DNA of 64,000 bases from Dyadobacter psychrophilus (GTDB lineage: Bacteria; Bacteroidota; Bacteroidia; Cytophagales; Spirosomataceae). This document shows positions 43,196 to 52,760 of the stretch, piece by piece. Below the pieces are notes generated by a model. The model was not told where the DNA came from and made no database searches. It saw only the letters and a list, made by a program, of their open reading frames with translations. Every line of letters starts with the position of its first letter. Position 1 is the first letter of the stretch. Both the position numbers and the translations under genes were made by a program. The stretch is from contig NZ_FUZA01000006.1 of assembly GCF_900167945.1 (NCBI RefSeq), forward strand, positions 248,001 through 312,000, read 5' to 3'.

Positions 43196-45601
43196 TTAGT
43201 TTCGGGGCGGTTTGCCACCATTCAGCAAGCCTTGCATTCTTTCCAGCGTTTTCTTTTCGCCACAGAGCGAGAGAAAAGCTTCTCTTTCCAGATCTAGCAG
43301 ATATTGCTCTGTCACATTCTGCGCGTAGCTCAAATCTCCGCCATTAATGACATAAGCAAGTTTGTTGGCGATTTTAGCGTCATGATCGGAAATATAATTT
43401 GCCAAACGCATTTGTGCGATGCCCGCCATAAACAATGCAATGCCTGTTTTTCCCTGCACTTTAATGTCGTTGCGCTGTTTAGGCTGCGTATATCCATTTT
43501 CCGCGAGATCCATCGCCGCCTGTTTGGCCTCCCCTATCAACCTCGACCGGTTCAGAACGATCTGGTCTTTATCTTGCAAGTAATTCATTTCGCGTGCTTC
43601 CTGTGCAGATGTTGAAACCTTGGCCTGCGCAATGTTCATAAATGCGGTCTGCAGAATATTCAGCTCTGTGTCGCCGGCATGATACATATCCGAACATCTC
43701 AGCGCCATTTCCTTTGTACCGCCACCCGCCGGAATAATCCCTACACCAAATTCCACAAGCCCAATATAAGTTTCAGCGTGTGCAACCACTTTGTCTGCAT
43801 GTAAATTCAGCTCGCAACCACCGCCCAATGCCAGCGAATGTGGCGCCGTAACCACCGGAATGGAAGAATATCGGGCGCGCATCATCGTTTGCTGAAACTG
43901 CGCGATCACCATGTTGATCTCATCAAATTCCTGTTCAATAGCAAACATAAACAACATAGCCAGGTTCGCACCCGCAGAAAACGCCTCGCTCGACTCATTA
44001 CCGATCACCAAACCAAGGAAATCCTTCTCGGCCAGACTGATGCCTTTATTGATTCCCTCGATCACCTCGGAACCCATCGTGTTCATTTTCGATTTAAATT
44101 CCAGGTTCAGAATTCCATCGCCAATGTCATACAAATTTGCCCCTGCATTTTTCCATACAATGTTGTTGGACAGGTTACTAAGCAGGATAAAGCTATCCTG
44201 ACCAGGGATTTTCTTGTATGCTTTTGAAAGAATGTCATAATAGGAGCGCTTTCCGTTTTCCACTTTATAAAACGACTCATTACCGGCGCCAATCATTTCA
44301 TAAACCCATTCTGCAGGTTTCATATCGAGGCTTTCCATGATAGAAAGCATATTTTTCACACCAATCGCATCCCAGGTTTCAAAAAGTCCATATTGCCAGC
44401 CGAAGCCTGCCGAAATGGCTTGATCGATCCGGAAAATTTCATCCGATATTTCAGGGATTCGAAAGGACGCATATCTGAAAATATCAGCGAATGTCTTTCT
44501 GTAAAACTCGCCCGCTTTGTCTTTGCCCGCAACCAGCACTGGAAAACGCTTCCAGACATCGCTAATTGCCTTAGTGCCTTCTAATGTTTCAAACTTAACT
44601 TTTTCGGAAGGTTTGTATTCCAGTGTGCTGAAATCCAGCGCAAGAATGACGGATTTGCCTTTATCATCCTTTATTTTTTTATAAAAACCCTGTCCAGTTT
44701 TGTCGCCTAACCATTTGTTATCATACAATTTCTGCATGACTTCCGGCACGATAAAAGCATCGCGGGACTCATCTTTTCCCTCTCCCGAAGAATATAAATT
44801 ATTGGCAACATGAACAGTCGTATCCAGGCCTACAACATCCGAAAGGCGATATGTTCCTGATTTTGGACGTCCCGCAACCGGACCGGTAAGCTTGTCCACT
44901 TCATCCACGCTCAGACCCATTTCGGCAGCAACGCGAATGGTTTGGATCAATGCATAGATTCCCAGCCTGTTAGCAATAAAACCAGGCGTATCTTTTGCTA
45001 AAACAGTGGTTTTTCCCAAAAAAAGATCCCCGTAATGCATCAGAAAATCAACAATTCCCTGATCGGTTTCCGGCGTCGGGATGATTTCCAGTAAGCGCAA
45101 ATATCTTGGGGGATTAAAAAAGTGCGTTCCGCAGAAATGCTTGCGAAAATCGTCGCTGCGACCTTCCGCCATCAAATGAATGGGAATTCCGGACGTGTTG
45201 GAAGTCACAAGCGTTCCGGGCTTGCGCAATGCATCCACTTTTTCAAAAAGATTTTTCTTAATATCAAGCCGCTCTACCACGACTTCCATCACCCAATCGT
45301 AATTCTTTATATCCGCCAGGTTATCATCGAAGTTTCCCGTTTTAATGCGTGAAGCAAAAGCCGGGCTATAAAGTGGGGCCGGGGACGCCTTTATCGTTTG
45401 CTGCAAGGAATCATTCACGATCCTGTTTCGGAATACAGGATGTTCGCTGGTAATTCCTTTGGCCTTTTCGGCATCGTTAAGCTCTTTTGGAACAATGTCG
45501 AGTAAAAGCACTTCCACACCAATATTGGCAAAGTGGCAAGCAATGCGTGATCCCATAATGCCCGAGCCCAAAACGGCTACTTTACGAATTGAACGATTCA
45601 T
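43196..45601 (-). CDS. 3-hydroxyacyl-CoA dehydrogenase / enoyl-CoA hydratase fusion
   Basis: An 801-residue bifunctional beta-oxidation enzyme. The N-terminal NAD domain starts at VAVLGSGIMGSRIACHF, and the dehydrogenase region includes FCGTHFFNPPRYLRLLEI and KDTPGFIANRLG. The hydratase (crotonase) domain occupies about residues 470-690, with FSAGANLAMLF forming the oxyanion-hole loop and GGGCELNLHADKVVAHAE plus GLVEFGVGIIPAGGGTKE carrying the catalytic Glu residues. The order dehydrogenase then hydratase is opposite to E. coli FadB and typical of this Bacteroidota/Firmicutes (FadN-like) group. It is 16 nt downstream of the marR gene and shares its promoter. Confidence 0.94.
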   Translation of the reverse strand: MNRSIRKVAVLGSGIMGSRIACHFANIGVEVLLLDIVPKELNDAEKAKGITSEHPVFRNRIVNDSLQQTIKASPAPLYSPAFASRIKTGNFDDNLADIKNYDWVMEVVVERLDIKKNLFEKVDALRKPGTLVTSNTSGIPIHLMAEGRSDDFRKHFCGTHFFNPPRYLRLLEIIPTPETDQGIVDFLMHYGDLFLGKTTVLAKDTPGFIANRLGIYALIQTIRVAAEMGLSVDEVDKLTGPVAGRPKSGTYRLSDVVGLDTTVHVANNLYSSGEGKDESRDAFIVPEVMQKLYDNKWLGDKTGQGFYKKIKDDKGKSVILALDFSTLEYKPSEKVKFETLEGTKAISDVWKRFPVLVAGKDKAGEFYRKTFADIFRYASFRIPEISDEIFRIDQAISAGFGWQYGLFETWDAIGVKNMLSIMESLDMKPAEWVYEMIGAGNESFYKVENGKRSYYDILSKAYKKIPGQDSFILLSNLSNNIVWKNAGANLYDIGDGILNLEFKSKMNTMGSEVIEGINKGISLAEKDFLGLVIGNESSEAFSAGANLAMLFMFAIEQEFDEINMVIAQFQQTMMRARYSSIPVVTAPHSLALGGGCELNLHADKVVAHAETYIGLVEFGVGIIPAGGGTKEMALRCSDMYHAGDTELNILQTAFMNIAQAKVSTSAQEAREMNYLQDKDQIVLNRSRLIGEAKQAAMDLAENGYTQPKQRNDIKVQGKTGIALFMAGIAQMRLANYISDHDAKIANKLAYVINGGDLSYAQNVTEQYLLDLEREAFLSLCGEKKTLERMQGLLNGGKPPRN

Positions 45602-45617
45602 TATTTAAAGGTTTGGT

Positions 45618-46082
45618 TTAAAGCTCTTCCTGTATTTCGCCAGCTTTGAGTTTTTGATTTTCCTCTTCCACTAGTTTGTTGATATCTTTAATTACATCGA
45701 AAAAAACGACCAGTTTATCCAATGGAATTTTATCCCGGATCATTGTATTGAAAGAGATCACGCCCTCGCGTGCCAATTCCCGTTTTTCTTTTCCTAAATC
45801 CGTCAGCACAATTCTTACGAATCGCTTATCCTTCGCGCTAATTTCGCGTTTGATCAATCCACGTTCTTCCAGGTTTTTGAGCATACGCACCAGGCTTCGT
45901 GGCTCCATCCCGAGCAAAGGCGCTATTTTCGTCGCAGGCGTGCCATTTTCAATGTCAATGTTGAGCAATACATAGCCCACAGCCATAGTCGTATCAAAAC
46001 GTGCGGCATAAGCATTGTACATTCGGGAAATCGAGTGCCAGGCCCATTTTATCTGGAAATCAATCGTTTTTTCCTTACGCAT
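45618..46082 (-). CDS. MarR family transcriptional regulator of beta-oxidation
   Basis: A 154-residue winged-helix regulator: dimerisation helices at both ends, a helix-turn-helix with ATKIAPLLGMEPRSLVRML, and a wing RGLIKREISAKDKRFVRI. It heads an operon with the bifunctional beta-oxidation gene. The frame opens at a GTG (46124), but the predicted transcription start (near 46117) falls after that codon, so the ATG at 46082 is preferred. A copy of the palindrome found at the thiolase and acyl-CoA dehydrogenase genes overlaps its own promoter, so it probably represses itself and the others, with an acyl-CoA ligand releasing it (inference; TetR/FadR-type regulators play this role elsewhere). 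Confidence 0.88.
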   Translation of the reverse strand: MRKEKTIDFQIKWAWHSISRMYNAYAARFDTTMAVGYVLLNIDIENGTPATKIAPLLGMEPRSLVRMLKNLEERGLIKREISAKDKRFVRIVLTDLGKEKRELAREGVISFNTMIRDKIPLDKLVVFFDVIKDINKLVEEENQKLKAGEIQEEL

Positions 46083-46123
46083 CGTCGAAGAAAGCTTAAT
46101 GGTGTCAGGAGTGCCCCTTGTCA

Positions 46124-46155
46124 CAAATGTAAGAAATCAGCCCACTATTATGCAA
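46124..46155 (-). promoter_or_regulatory. Promoter of the marR / bifunctional beta-oxidation operon
   Basis: On the minus strand, TTG (46153-46155), 21 nt, then TACATTTG (46124-46131) matches the consensus apart from slightly long spacing. The TTG lies in the middle of the palindromic operator. Confidence 0.55.
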
Positions 46156-46161
46156 GCATAC
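46146..46161. promoter_or_regulatory. Palindromic operator upstream of marR
   Basis: Read on the minus strand this is GTATGCTTGCATAATA, identical over 16 bases to the copy at 12045-12060. It covers the -33 box of the marR promoter, as expected for autorepression. Confidence 0.75.
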
Positions 46162-46177
46162 TAATTTTAGTTTAATA

Positions 46178-46211
46178 AAAAACGCACCGCCCGGAGAGAC
46201 GATGCGCTTTT
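46178..46211 (-). terminator. Terminator after the TlpA-like gene
   Basis: On the minus strand AAAAGCGCATCG pairs with CGGTGCGTTTTT over 12 bp (two G-U pairs) with a 10-nt loop, ending in a T tract. Confidence 0.75.
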
Positions 46212-46229
46212 ATAAAAACAGCATTAAAA

Positions 46230-47477
46230 TTATTTTTCTGCGATCAGCTTGTCCATCAAACCGTTGAAATCGGTCACAAATTCGTCAAAGTAAGCCCCCG
46301 TTCCCTGGCCTGAAAAACCAGTGTGGATCTCACGCACTTTACCTTTTTTATCGATGAAAATTGTTGTCGGATAAGACATCACTTTGTTTAGCATAGGCAG
46401 CGCTTTTGCAGTGGCCTCGTCAGTGTTGGTTCCTGCCAAAAGGATCGGATAATCGATCCCCATGCGCTCAATCATACGTTTAATCTTAGGATTGGAAACT
46501 TTTGGGTCATCCGATCTTTCAAAAGACAAACCAACAATTTCAACACCGCGGTCCTTGTTCTTTTTGTACCAGGGCGCCACAAAATTGGTCTCGTCCATAC
46601 AATTCGGGCACCATGAACCCATGATCTGGATGATTACTACTTTGTCCTTAAATCTTGGATCTTTTAAGGATACTGGCTTGCCGTCGGAATCAGGGAATGT
46701 GAAGTCGACTGTTTCAAAACCCGGTTTCAAAAAGGTTAAGCTGTTCGCATCGGGTAGTTTAGCTTGCGGGTTCGGCTTTGCAGTAAAGCTTCTCAGACTT
46801 TTTACACCGGACCACATCGAACCTTTCAGCGAACCGTCGCTTTGAATAGCAGCTTTAAAAAGCTTTGCATTGGAACCATCAAACGTGGATAAAAACAAGC
46901 TGTCGCCATTGACATTACCAGTCAGGAAACGATAATCGCCCGTTGTGGTCAATATAGAACCTTTTACATCCGCTCCATTCTGGACGAATGTCCCTACGGA
47001 TTGCGTCGTATCGCCCGTTGCTTCCGTAATAAATGTTGCATCCCACTTCCCGGCAACGGTTTTGGTGCTTTTTGCTTCGCCTGGTTTGAAGAATTTATAG
47101 TCTTTTCCAAATTCCGCCTCAAACGGAATTGAACCGGCAACTTTGCCCTTTGCATATCTGTAATAGGTGCCTTTAAGCTTTTCACCTTCCGCTTTTGCAA
47201 TGATCTTCATGTCAAAAAGCTCCATAGGGATCACCAGCGAATCGTTTTGGAAAAATGCGGTATCCATCTTTAACCTTTCTGTATCATTAATGACCACAAC
47301 GGAATAAGTTTTCCCATCCGGGTTTTTGGACACATCCATAATGAACGGAATCCGGTTCACATCCCGGCTCAATGTTGCACGCCAGGTCCCGCTTTTCAAT
47401 TCAGTTTGTGCGGAAGAATTACAGCTTATCAATGCAAATAAAATCAGGATCGTAACAATCTGACTAATGAGTCTCAT
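46230..47477 (-). CDS. TlpA-like thioredoxin-fold lipoprotein
   Basis: A 415-residue exported protein. The signal peptide ends in a lipobox (LISC, about Cys19), so it is probably anchored to a periplasmic membrane face. Residues about 25-240 form a beta-rich N-terminal region with two similar halves (each with GxFxxN/K and GSxxxTxGDYRFL-type strands) resembling DUF4369-type domains. Residues about 250-410 are a TlpA/ResA-type thioredoxin domain with the redox motif WCPNC (Cys290, Cys293). Such proteins reduce cytochrome c apoproteins or other periplasmic disulfides. The gene is monocistronic, with a terminator after it. Confidence 0.88.
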   Translation of the reverse strand: MRLISQIVTILILFALISCNSSAQTELKSGTWRATLSRDVNRIPFIMDVSKNPDGKTYSVVVINDTERLKMDTAFFQNDSLVIPMELFDMKIIAKAEGEKLKGTYYRYAKGKVAGSIPFEAEFGKDYKFFKPGEAKSTKTVAGKWDATFITEATGDTTQSVGTFVQNGADVKGSILTTTGDYRFLTGNVNGDSLFLSTFDGSNAKLFKAAIQSDGSLKGSMWSGVKSLRSFTAKPNPQAKLPDANSLTFLKPGFETVDFTFPDSDGKPVSLKDPRFKDKVVIIQIMGSWCPNCMDETNFVAPWYKKNKDRGVEIVGLSFERSDDPKVSNPKIKRMIERMGIDYPILLAGTNTDEATAKALPMLNKVMSYPTTIFIDKKGKVREIHTGFSGQGTGAYFDEFVTDFNGLMDKLIAEK

Positions 47478-47560
47478 ATCCAGTGGGTTGATATTAAATT
47501 AGCGGAAAGCTGCCGAAATTAAATCCATTGCCGGCAGCCACTCGTACGCGTGAAAATTGC

Positions 47561-47568
47561 TAAGTTTG
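47561..47568 (+). promoter_or_regulatory. Putative -7 box of the rsmH-mraY cluster
   Basis: TAAGTTTG matches TAnnTTTG, 50 nt before rsmH. No good TTG box is found 19 nt upstream. Confidence 0.45.
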
Positions 47569-47617
47569 TAACTGCCTCCTGGCAAGAATTAGTTCCTAAG
47601 TACGTTGCTTTTAACAA

Positions 47618-48535
47618 ATGGATTTAAAAAGTACATATCACGAGCCTGTCATGTTGTCCGAATGCCTGGAAGGGCTTAACATTCAACCGGAGGGCGTTTA
47701 CGCGGATGTGACTTTTGGCGGGGGAGGACATTCGCGGGCGATCCTCGAAAAGCTGACCACCGGCCGACTGCTCGTTTTCGATCAGGATCCGGATGCGGCA
47801 GCCAATGCCGCGGAATTTAAAGATGACAAGCGGTTTACATTCATTGCGGCCAATTTCAGGCATTTGAAACGTTACCTCAAATTGCATAAGGCCGACAAAG
47901 TGGACGGAATCCTGGGCGATCTTGGTGTATCGTCACACCAGATCAACACGCCGGAAAGAGGTTTTTCGACCCGGTTCGATGCCGACCTGGACATGCGCAT
48001 GAACCCGAACATTGAAAAAACAGCGCGAGAAGTGATCAATTCACGTTCTTCGGCCGAATTGCAGAGGATTTTGGGCATGTATGGCGAGGTTACCAACGCC
48101 CGCACGGCTGCGGAAGCTATATTTACTTCCAGGCATAGCACACCCATTGACACGGTTGCCGATTTGAAAGGAATTTTGCTCAAATATGCCCCTAAGCACC
48201 GTGAAAACAAGTATTTTGCTCAGGTTTTCCAGGCATTAAGGATTGAAGTCAATGACGAGCTGGCCGTTCTGGAAGAGTTCCTGACGCAGGTTCCGGAAGT
48301 GCTCAATCCCGGCGGGCGATTGGTTGTGATGTCATATCATTCGCTTGAAGATCGGTTGGTTAAAAATTTTATTTTAAAGGGAAAATTTGACGGAGAATTA
48401 GAAAAGGACTTCTACGGAAATGCGATAAGGCCCCTCAGCAGCGTTACCAGAAAGCCGGTGGAAGCAACAGCCGAAGAAGTTGCGCGAAATCCAAGGGCAC
48501 GAAGCGCAAAACTCAGGATTGCAGAGAAAGTATAA
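47618..48535 (+). CDS. rsmH: 16S rRNA (cytosine-1402 N4)-methyltransferase RsmH
   Basis: RsmH (MraW) methylates N4 of C1402 in 16S rRNA. The 305-residue protein has the family start YHEPVMLSECLEGL, the SAM-binding VYADVTFGGGGHSRAIL, DGILGDLGVSSHQI, and the C-terminal YHSLEDRLVKNF and NPRARSAKLRIAEKV. It is the first gene of the division/cell-wall cluster. The mraZ gene that usually precedes it is missing; a divergent TlpA-like gene lies there instead. Confidence 0.96.
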   Translation: MDLKSTYHEPVMLSECLEGLNIQPEGVYADVTFGGGGHSRAILEKLTTGRLLVFDQDPDAAANAAEFKDDKRFTFIAANFRHLKRYLKLHKADKVDGILGDLGVSSHQINTPERGFSTRFDADLDMRMNPNIEKTAREVINSRSSAELQRILGMYGEVTNARTAAEAIFTSRHSTPIDTVADLKGILLKYAPKHRENKYFAQVFQALRIEVNDELAVLEEFLTQVPEVLNPGGRLVVMSYHSLEDRLVKNFILKGKFDGELEKDFYGNAIRPLSSVTRKPVEATAEEVARNPRARSAKLRIAEKV

Positions 48536-48558
48536 TTTTTAAATATCCCACTTGAGAA

Positions 48559-48984
48559 ATGTCGGAAAACAAAAGAAGACCTAAACCCATTCCGCCTAAG
48601 CCTCCAAAGCCTGCGAAGCGCAAGCGGGAATATCATTTGTTCAACTGGCTGAATAAGTTTTTGCCGCTGGACAAAGTTTTTGGCGAAAAAGCGCCTGGTA
48701 AGGAGGAACGCCTTCCGGTTAAATATTTCTATTATTTTGGCTGGATTGTGATTCTGCTCGTGGCTTATGAACGCATTGGTTTTCAATCGGAACAATATGT
48801 TCGGAACAGCATTAAGCTCAAAAAAGAAGTGGATGATTTGCGGGCCGAATACACGTCTATTCATGCCGAATACATGAAAAGCGGGTTGCAGTCGGTGATC
48901 ATTGAAAAAGTAAAGGCCGAAGGTCTCGAAGAAAACCTTATCCCTCCCAAAAAGATCATTATCAAGTCGGAAGAAGACGATTAG
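48559..48984 (+). CDS. ftsL: FtsL-like cell division protein
   Basis: A 141-residue bitopic protein: a Pro/Lys-rich cytoplasmic N-terminus (PKPIPPKPPKPAKRKRE), one membrane helix (about residues 53-72, YFYYFGWIVILLVAYERIG) and a periplasmic coiled coil (SIKLKKEVDDLRAEYTSI). This is the Bacteroidota type of FtsL, recognised mostly by topology and by its place between rsmH and ftsI. It should join FtsB and FtsQ to recruit FtsI and FtsW at the septum. Confidence 0.85.
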   Translation: MSENKRRPKPIPPKPPKPAKRKREYHLFNWLNKFLPLDKVFGEKAPGKEERLPVKYFYYFGWIVILLVAYERIGFQSEQYVRNSIKLKKEVDDLRAEYTSIHAEYMKSGLQSVIIEKVKAEGLEENLIPPKKIIIKSEEDD

Positions 48985-49045
48985 TCGATGCTGACATTTG
49001 AAAAATACTCAATCATTATAAGCTCAATTTTCTTCTAAGAAGGTC

Positions 49046-51190
49046 ATGAAGAACGACGTTGAAAGCGGTCAGAACAATAAGAAAGCGCTGATTGCCCGCG
49101 CCCGGACCGTGGGCTGGCTTTTGTTTTTACTGGCCATTGCGGTTTTTGGGAAACTGATCCGCGTACAGTATTATGATGAATTCAAAGGCAAAACCTGGGC
49201 GGAATATTCTGCCAAAAATGACCTTAAAATTGATACGATCCCGGCCATGCGCGGGAACATTTACTCCAATGACGACCGGTTGCTGGCGACTTCGCTGCCC
49301 TATTATTATGTAGGGCTCGATACCAAAGTGGCGGATTCGGCTTATTTCAAAAATAACATTGACGAGCTCGCTTCTTTGCTTGCTAAAAGCTTTGGAGAAA
49401 ATACGGCGGCAGGTTACAAGAATAAGATCATGCGCTATCGGGTGAGTAAAAACAAAAGATATCTAAGGCTAAAATCGCGTCAGATCAGCCACCTGGATCG
49501 TGAAAAGGTTAAGAAATGGCCGTTTTTTGTAAAAAGCAGAAAAGGTGGCGGGGGTAAATTTGAAACGATTTACAAACGCTATAAACCATTCAGCCCGATG
49601 GCGGACAGGACCATTGGCGGCATTGATCCCAAAAGCGGACGCGGCTACATTGGTCTGGAATCGAGTTTTGACAAAAATCTGGAAGGAAAAGCGGGAATAG
49701 GCTGGGTCGAATTGGTAGAGGGTGGAATGAAAATTCCGGTAGGCGACGCGCTGAATGTGCAGCCCGAAGCGGGAAGGGATGTTTACACCACATTGGATAT
49801 GAACTTTCAGGACAGAGCCGAAATTGCTTTGCGCAGAAAACTCATTGAAAGCAGAGCCAATTACGGCTGTGTGATCATTATGGAAGTGGCGACTGGTGAA
49901 ATCAGGGCAATGGCCAATTTGACGAAACGCGGCGAGGGCAAATACGAAGAAGTTTTCAATTATGCCGTTGCCGGCGGGGCAGATCCAGGCTCAACATTCA
50001 AGCTGCCGACCATGATGGCGCTTTTGGAAGAGACCAAAATGAACCCCGACCAAATCACGGTCAATACAGGCGCAGGTTCGGTCCGGTTCCGCGGGACTTC
50101 TATTAATGATTCCAAAAGAGGCGGTCACGGTGTTCTGACGGCAACGCAGGTTTTTGAAAAGTCATCCAACATTGGCGTTCATTTGCTCATGCAGCGCTAT
50201 TTCTTCTCAAAACCAGACGCATATCTTTCCTATCTGAAGAAATTTCACCTGACCACGCCGACTGGCATTCATATGAAGGGAGAAAAGCCTCCTTACATTA
50301 AAGACCGGACTTCCAAGCAATGGAGTGCCTATTCGCTAACATTTATGTCTTACGGCTACGAAATGTCGATGACGCCGCTGCAAACATTGGCGCTTTATAA
50401 TGCTGTTGCAAATGACGGTTACTGGGTAAGGCCAATGATCGTTCGCGAGATCAGGAACGCGGAAGGCGTTGAAGATAAAATCCCGCCATATGTTGAAGAT
50501 AAGCCGATTGCCTCTCCCGAAACAATTCAGAAAGTGAAGAAAATGCTGGAAGGCGTTGTGAAAGCCGGTTCTGCCAAAAACATCAGCTCCGAACTTTACC
50601 AGATCGCCGGAAAGACCGGAACGGCACAGAAACTGATCAATGGCATTTATACACCAGGAAAATATTATACTTCGTTTGCAGGCTATTTCCCTGCCGATAA
50701 GCCAAAATACAGCGCGATCGTGATCATCGACACGCCGCAGGGCGAGGGAGCTAATTACACATTATATGCAGGAAGTGTTGCGGCACCGGTTTTCAAAGAG
50801 GTGGCCGACCGGATTTATGCATATGACGTAAGCATTCAAAAACCGATCAAAGATTCATTGCCCGAAGTTTCGAAGGATGTAAAATGGGCCGGAAGATCTG
50901 CTGATCTGCAAATTATTAGTAAGGAATTGAAATTAACCCCCGTTCCCGGAAATGCAGAATATGCCGCAGGCTCGCTCCTTAAAAAGGGAAAAACCAACTG
51001 GCAATCGCGCAGTATGAGTTCGAAAGATGTGCCTGATCTGCAAGGATTAGCGATGCGTGATGCCTTGTATATTTTGGAAAATAAAGGATTCAATGTCACA
51101 TTTAAAGGTTCCGGCAAAGTGGTGGAGCAGTCATTGCCGCCCGGGACCAATGCCGCGGGCAACAAAACGATCCTATTAACATTACAGTAA
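49046..51190 (+). CDS. ftsI: Septal peptidoglycan transpeptidase FtsI (PBP3) with PASTA domain
   Basis: A 714-residue class B penicillin-binding protein that crosslinks septal peptidoglycan. It has a short cytoplasmic N-terminus, one membrane helix (about 22-40), a dimerisation/pedestal domain, and the transpeptidase domain with the SxxK motif GSTFK (Ser316, Lys319), SSNIG, and KTGTAQK. A single PASTA domain occupies the last 55-60 residues (DVPDLQGLAMRDALYILENK), as in many Bacteroidota and Firmicutes PBPs. murE starts 7 nt downstream, so they are co-transcribed. Confidence 0.95.
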   Translation: MKNDVESGQNNKKALIARARTVGWLLFLLAIAVFGKLIRVQYYDEFKGKTWAEYSAKNDLKIDTIPAMRGNIYSNDDRLLATSLPYYYVGLDTKVADSAYFKNNIDELASLLAKSFGENTAAGYKNKIMRYRVSKNKRYLRLKSRQISHLDREKVKKWPFFVKSRKGGGGKFETIYKRYKPFSPMADRTIGGIDPKSGRGYIGLESSFDKNLEGKAGIGWVELVEGGMKIPVGDALNVQPEAGRDVYTTLDMNFQDRAEIALRRKLIESRANYGCVIIMEVATGEIRAMANLTKRGEGKYEEVFNYAVAGGADPGSTFKLPTMMALLEETKMNPDQITVNTGAGSVRFRGTSINDSKRGGHGVLTATQVFEKSSNIGVHLLMQRYFFSKPDAYLSYLKKFHLTTPTGIHMKGEKPPYIKDRTSKQWSAYSLTFMSYGYEMSMTPLQTLALYNAVANDGYWVRPMIVREIRNAEGVEDKIPPYVEDKPIASPETIQKVKKMLEGVVKAGSAKNISSELYQIAGKTGTAQKLINGIYTPGKYYTSFAGYFPADKPKYSAIVIIDTPQGEGANYTLYAGSVAAPVFKEVADRIYAYDVSIQKPIKDSLPEVSKDVKWAGRSADLQIISKELKLTPVPGNAEYAAGSLLKKGKTNWQSRSMSSKDVPDLQGLAMRDALYILENKGFNVTFKGSGKVVEQSLPPGTNAAGNKTILLTLQ

Positions 51191-51197
51191 TTCCTTC

Positions 51198-52676
51198 ATG
51201 GAGAGCACCCCAGAAAAAATTTTAAGCGATATCCTGATTGGCGTTGCCGGAGCCAATGTTACCGGCTCTGATATAGTCACAATAAATAGCATTATTCTGG
51301 ATTCCAGAAAAGTTCTGCCTGGAAGCTTGTTCGTAGCCCTCAGGGGAACGCAAACAGATGGGCATCAATACATTGGCACTGCAACAGAGCTTGGCGCAAC
51401 AGCTATTCTTTGCGAAGAGCTGCCCGAAAAATTAAGTGACAATGTTACTTACATTCAGGTTGGGGATTCGGCGGAAGCGATGGGGCTTATCGCCGCTGCT
51501 TTTTATGAAAATCCTTCACAAAAACTCACATTGGTAGGTGTAACGGGCACCAATGGCAAAACGTCCGTCGCAACATTCCTATTCCAGCTTTTCCGGGCAT
51601 TAGGTTATCGCTGCGGTTTAATTTCAACTGTTCAAAACCAGGTTGAAGACGAAGTGATCCCTTCCACTCACACCACGCCGGATGCAGTCGCATTGAACCA
51701 GTTATTGTCTCAAATGCAGAAAAAAAATTGCAGCCACGTGTTTATGGAAGTGAGCTCACATGCCGTTGCGCAACACCGTATTGCCGGCCTGCACTTCGCA
51801 GGAGGCATTTTTACCAACATTACCCACGATCATCTCGATTTCCACAAGACATTTGATAACTATATCAAGGCCAAAAAAGGTTTTTTCGACCAGCTTCCGA
51901 AAACGGCCTTCGCGCTCGTTAATTTAGACGATCGCCGTGGCGCTGTGATGGTCCAGAATACAAAAGCCAAAGTGGAAACCTATTCGCTGCAGACACTGGC
52001 CACTTTCAAAGGAAAAATTATTTCCGATACCCTCGCCGGCATGCATATGGACATCAATATGCAGGAAGTCTGGTTTCGGGTGATTGGGCGGTTTAATGCT
52101 TATAATTTGCTTTCGGTTTATGGTGCGGCGGTTTTGTTGGGCGAAAAACCGGAGTCAGTCCTTACCGAACTTTCCAACCTGAAAAGCCCTCCCGGACGTT
52201 TTGAACAATTTCATTCAGCTGATAATATTGTAGGCATTGTGGATTACGCGCATACGCCGGACGCGCTGGAGAATGTGTTGGAAACGATCAACCATTTACG
52301 AAGCGGCAATGAAAATGTGATCACGGTTGTGGGTTGCGGGGGAAATCGCGATGCCGAAAAACGCCCGAAGATGGCTGCAATTGCCTGCAAATACAGTAAC
52401 CGGGTCATTCTTACGTCCGATAATCCGCGTTACGAAGATCCTATGGATATTTTGGAACAAATGCGAAAAGGAGTTCCGCCATTGGATTATAAAAAGACTT
52501 CCGTCATTGAAGATCGGCACGAGGCCATTAACAGGGCTTTTGAAGAAGCAAATCCGGATGACATTATTTTAATTGCAGGTAAAGGCCATGAAAATTATCA
52601 GGAAATAAAAGGCGTGAAGCATCATTTCGATGATAAGGAGGTTCTGCTTGAAGCTTTTGCAAAGCGTAATTCCTGA
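51198..52676 (+). CDS. murE: UDP-N-acetylmuramoyl-tripeptide synthetase MurE (meso-DAP adding)
   Basis: MurE adds the third amino acid to UDP-MurNAc-L-Ala-D-Glu in the cytoplasm. The 492-residue protein has the ATP-binding VTGTNGKTSVATFLFQ, the central domain with HTTPDAVALNQLL and EVSSHAVAQHRI, and the C-terminal domain containing TSDNPRYEDP. DNPR is the signature of enzymes that use meso-diaminopimelate rather than lysine. It starts 7 nt after ftsI. Confidence 0.96.
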   Translation: MESTPEKILSDILIGVAGANVTGSDIVTINSIILDSRKVLPGSLFVALRGTQTDGHQYIGTATELGATAILCEELPEKLSDNVTYIQVGDSAEAMGLIAAAFYENPSQKLTLVGVTGTNGKTSVATFLFQLFRALGYRCGLISTVQNQVEDEVIPSTHTTPDAVALNQLLSQMQKKNCSHVFMEVSSHAVAQHRIAGLHFAGGIFTNITHDHLDFHKTFDNYIKAKKGFFDQLPKTAFALVNLDDRRGAVMVQNTKAKVETYSLQTLATFKGKIISDTLAGMHMDINMQEVWFRVIGRFNAYNLLSVYGAAVLLGEKPESVLTELSNLKSPPGRFEQFHSADNIVGIVDYAHTPDALENVLETINHLRSGNENVITVVGCGGNRDAEKRPKMAAIACKYSNRVILTSDNPRYEDPMDILEQMRKGVPPLDYKKTSVIEDRHEAINRAFEEANPDDIILIAGKGHENYQEIKGVKHHFDDKEVLLEAFAKRNS

Positions 52677-52760
52677 TATCGGAGGTAAAAATCACAAATG
52701 CCTTTTTGCGTAGTCTTTGAAAAGAAGCAACTTTGCAAAGTCATCCCCAATACATTATTC

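Noticed and set aside
46083..46124. A GTG start adding 14 residues to the MarR protein
   Set aside because: The predicted transcription start lies downstream of that codon, and the ATG at 46082 gives a normal MarR N-terminus.
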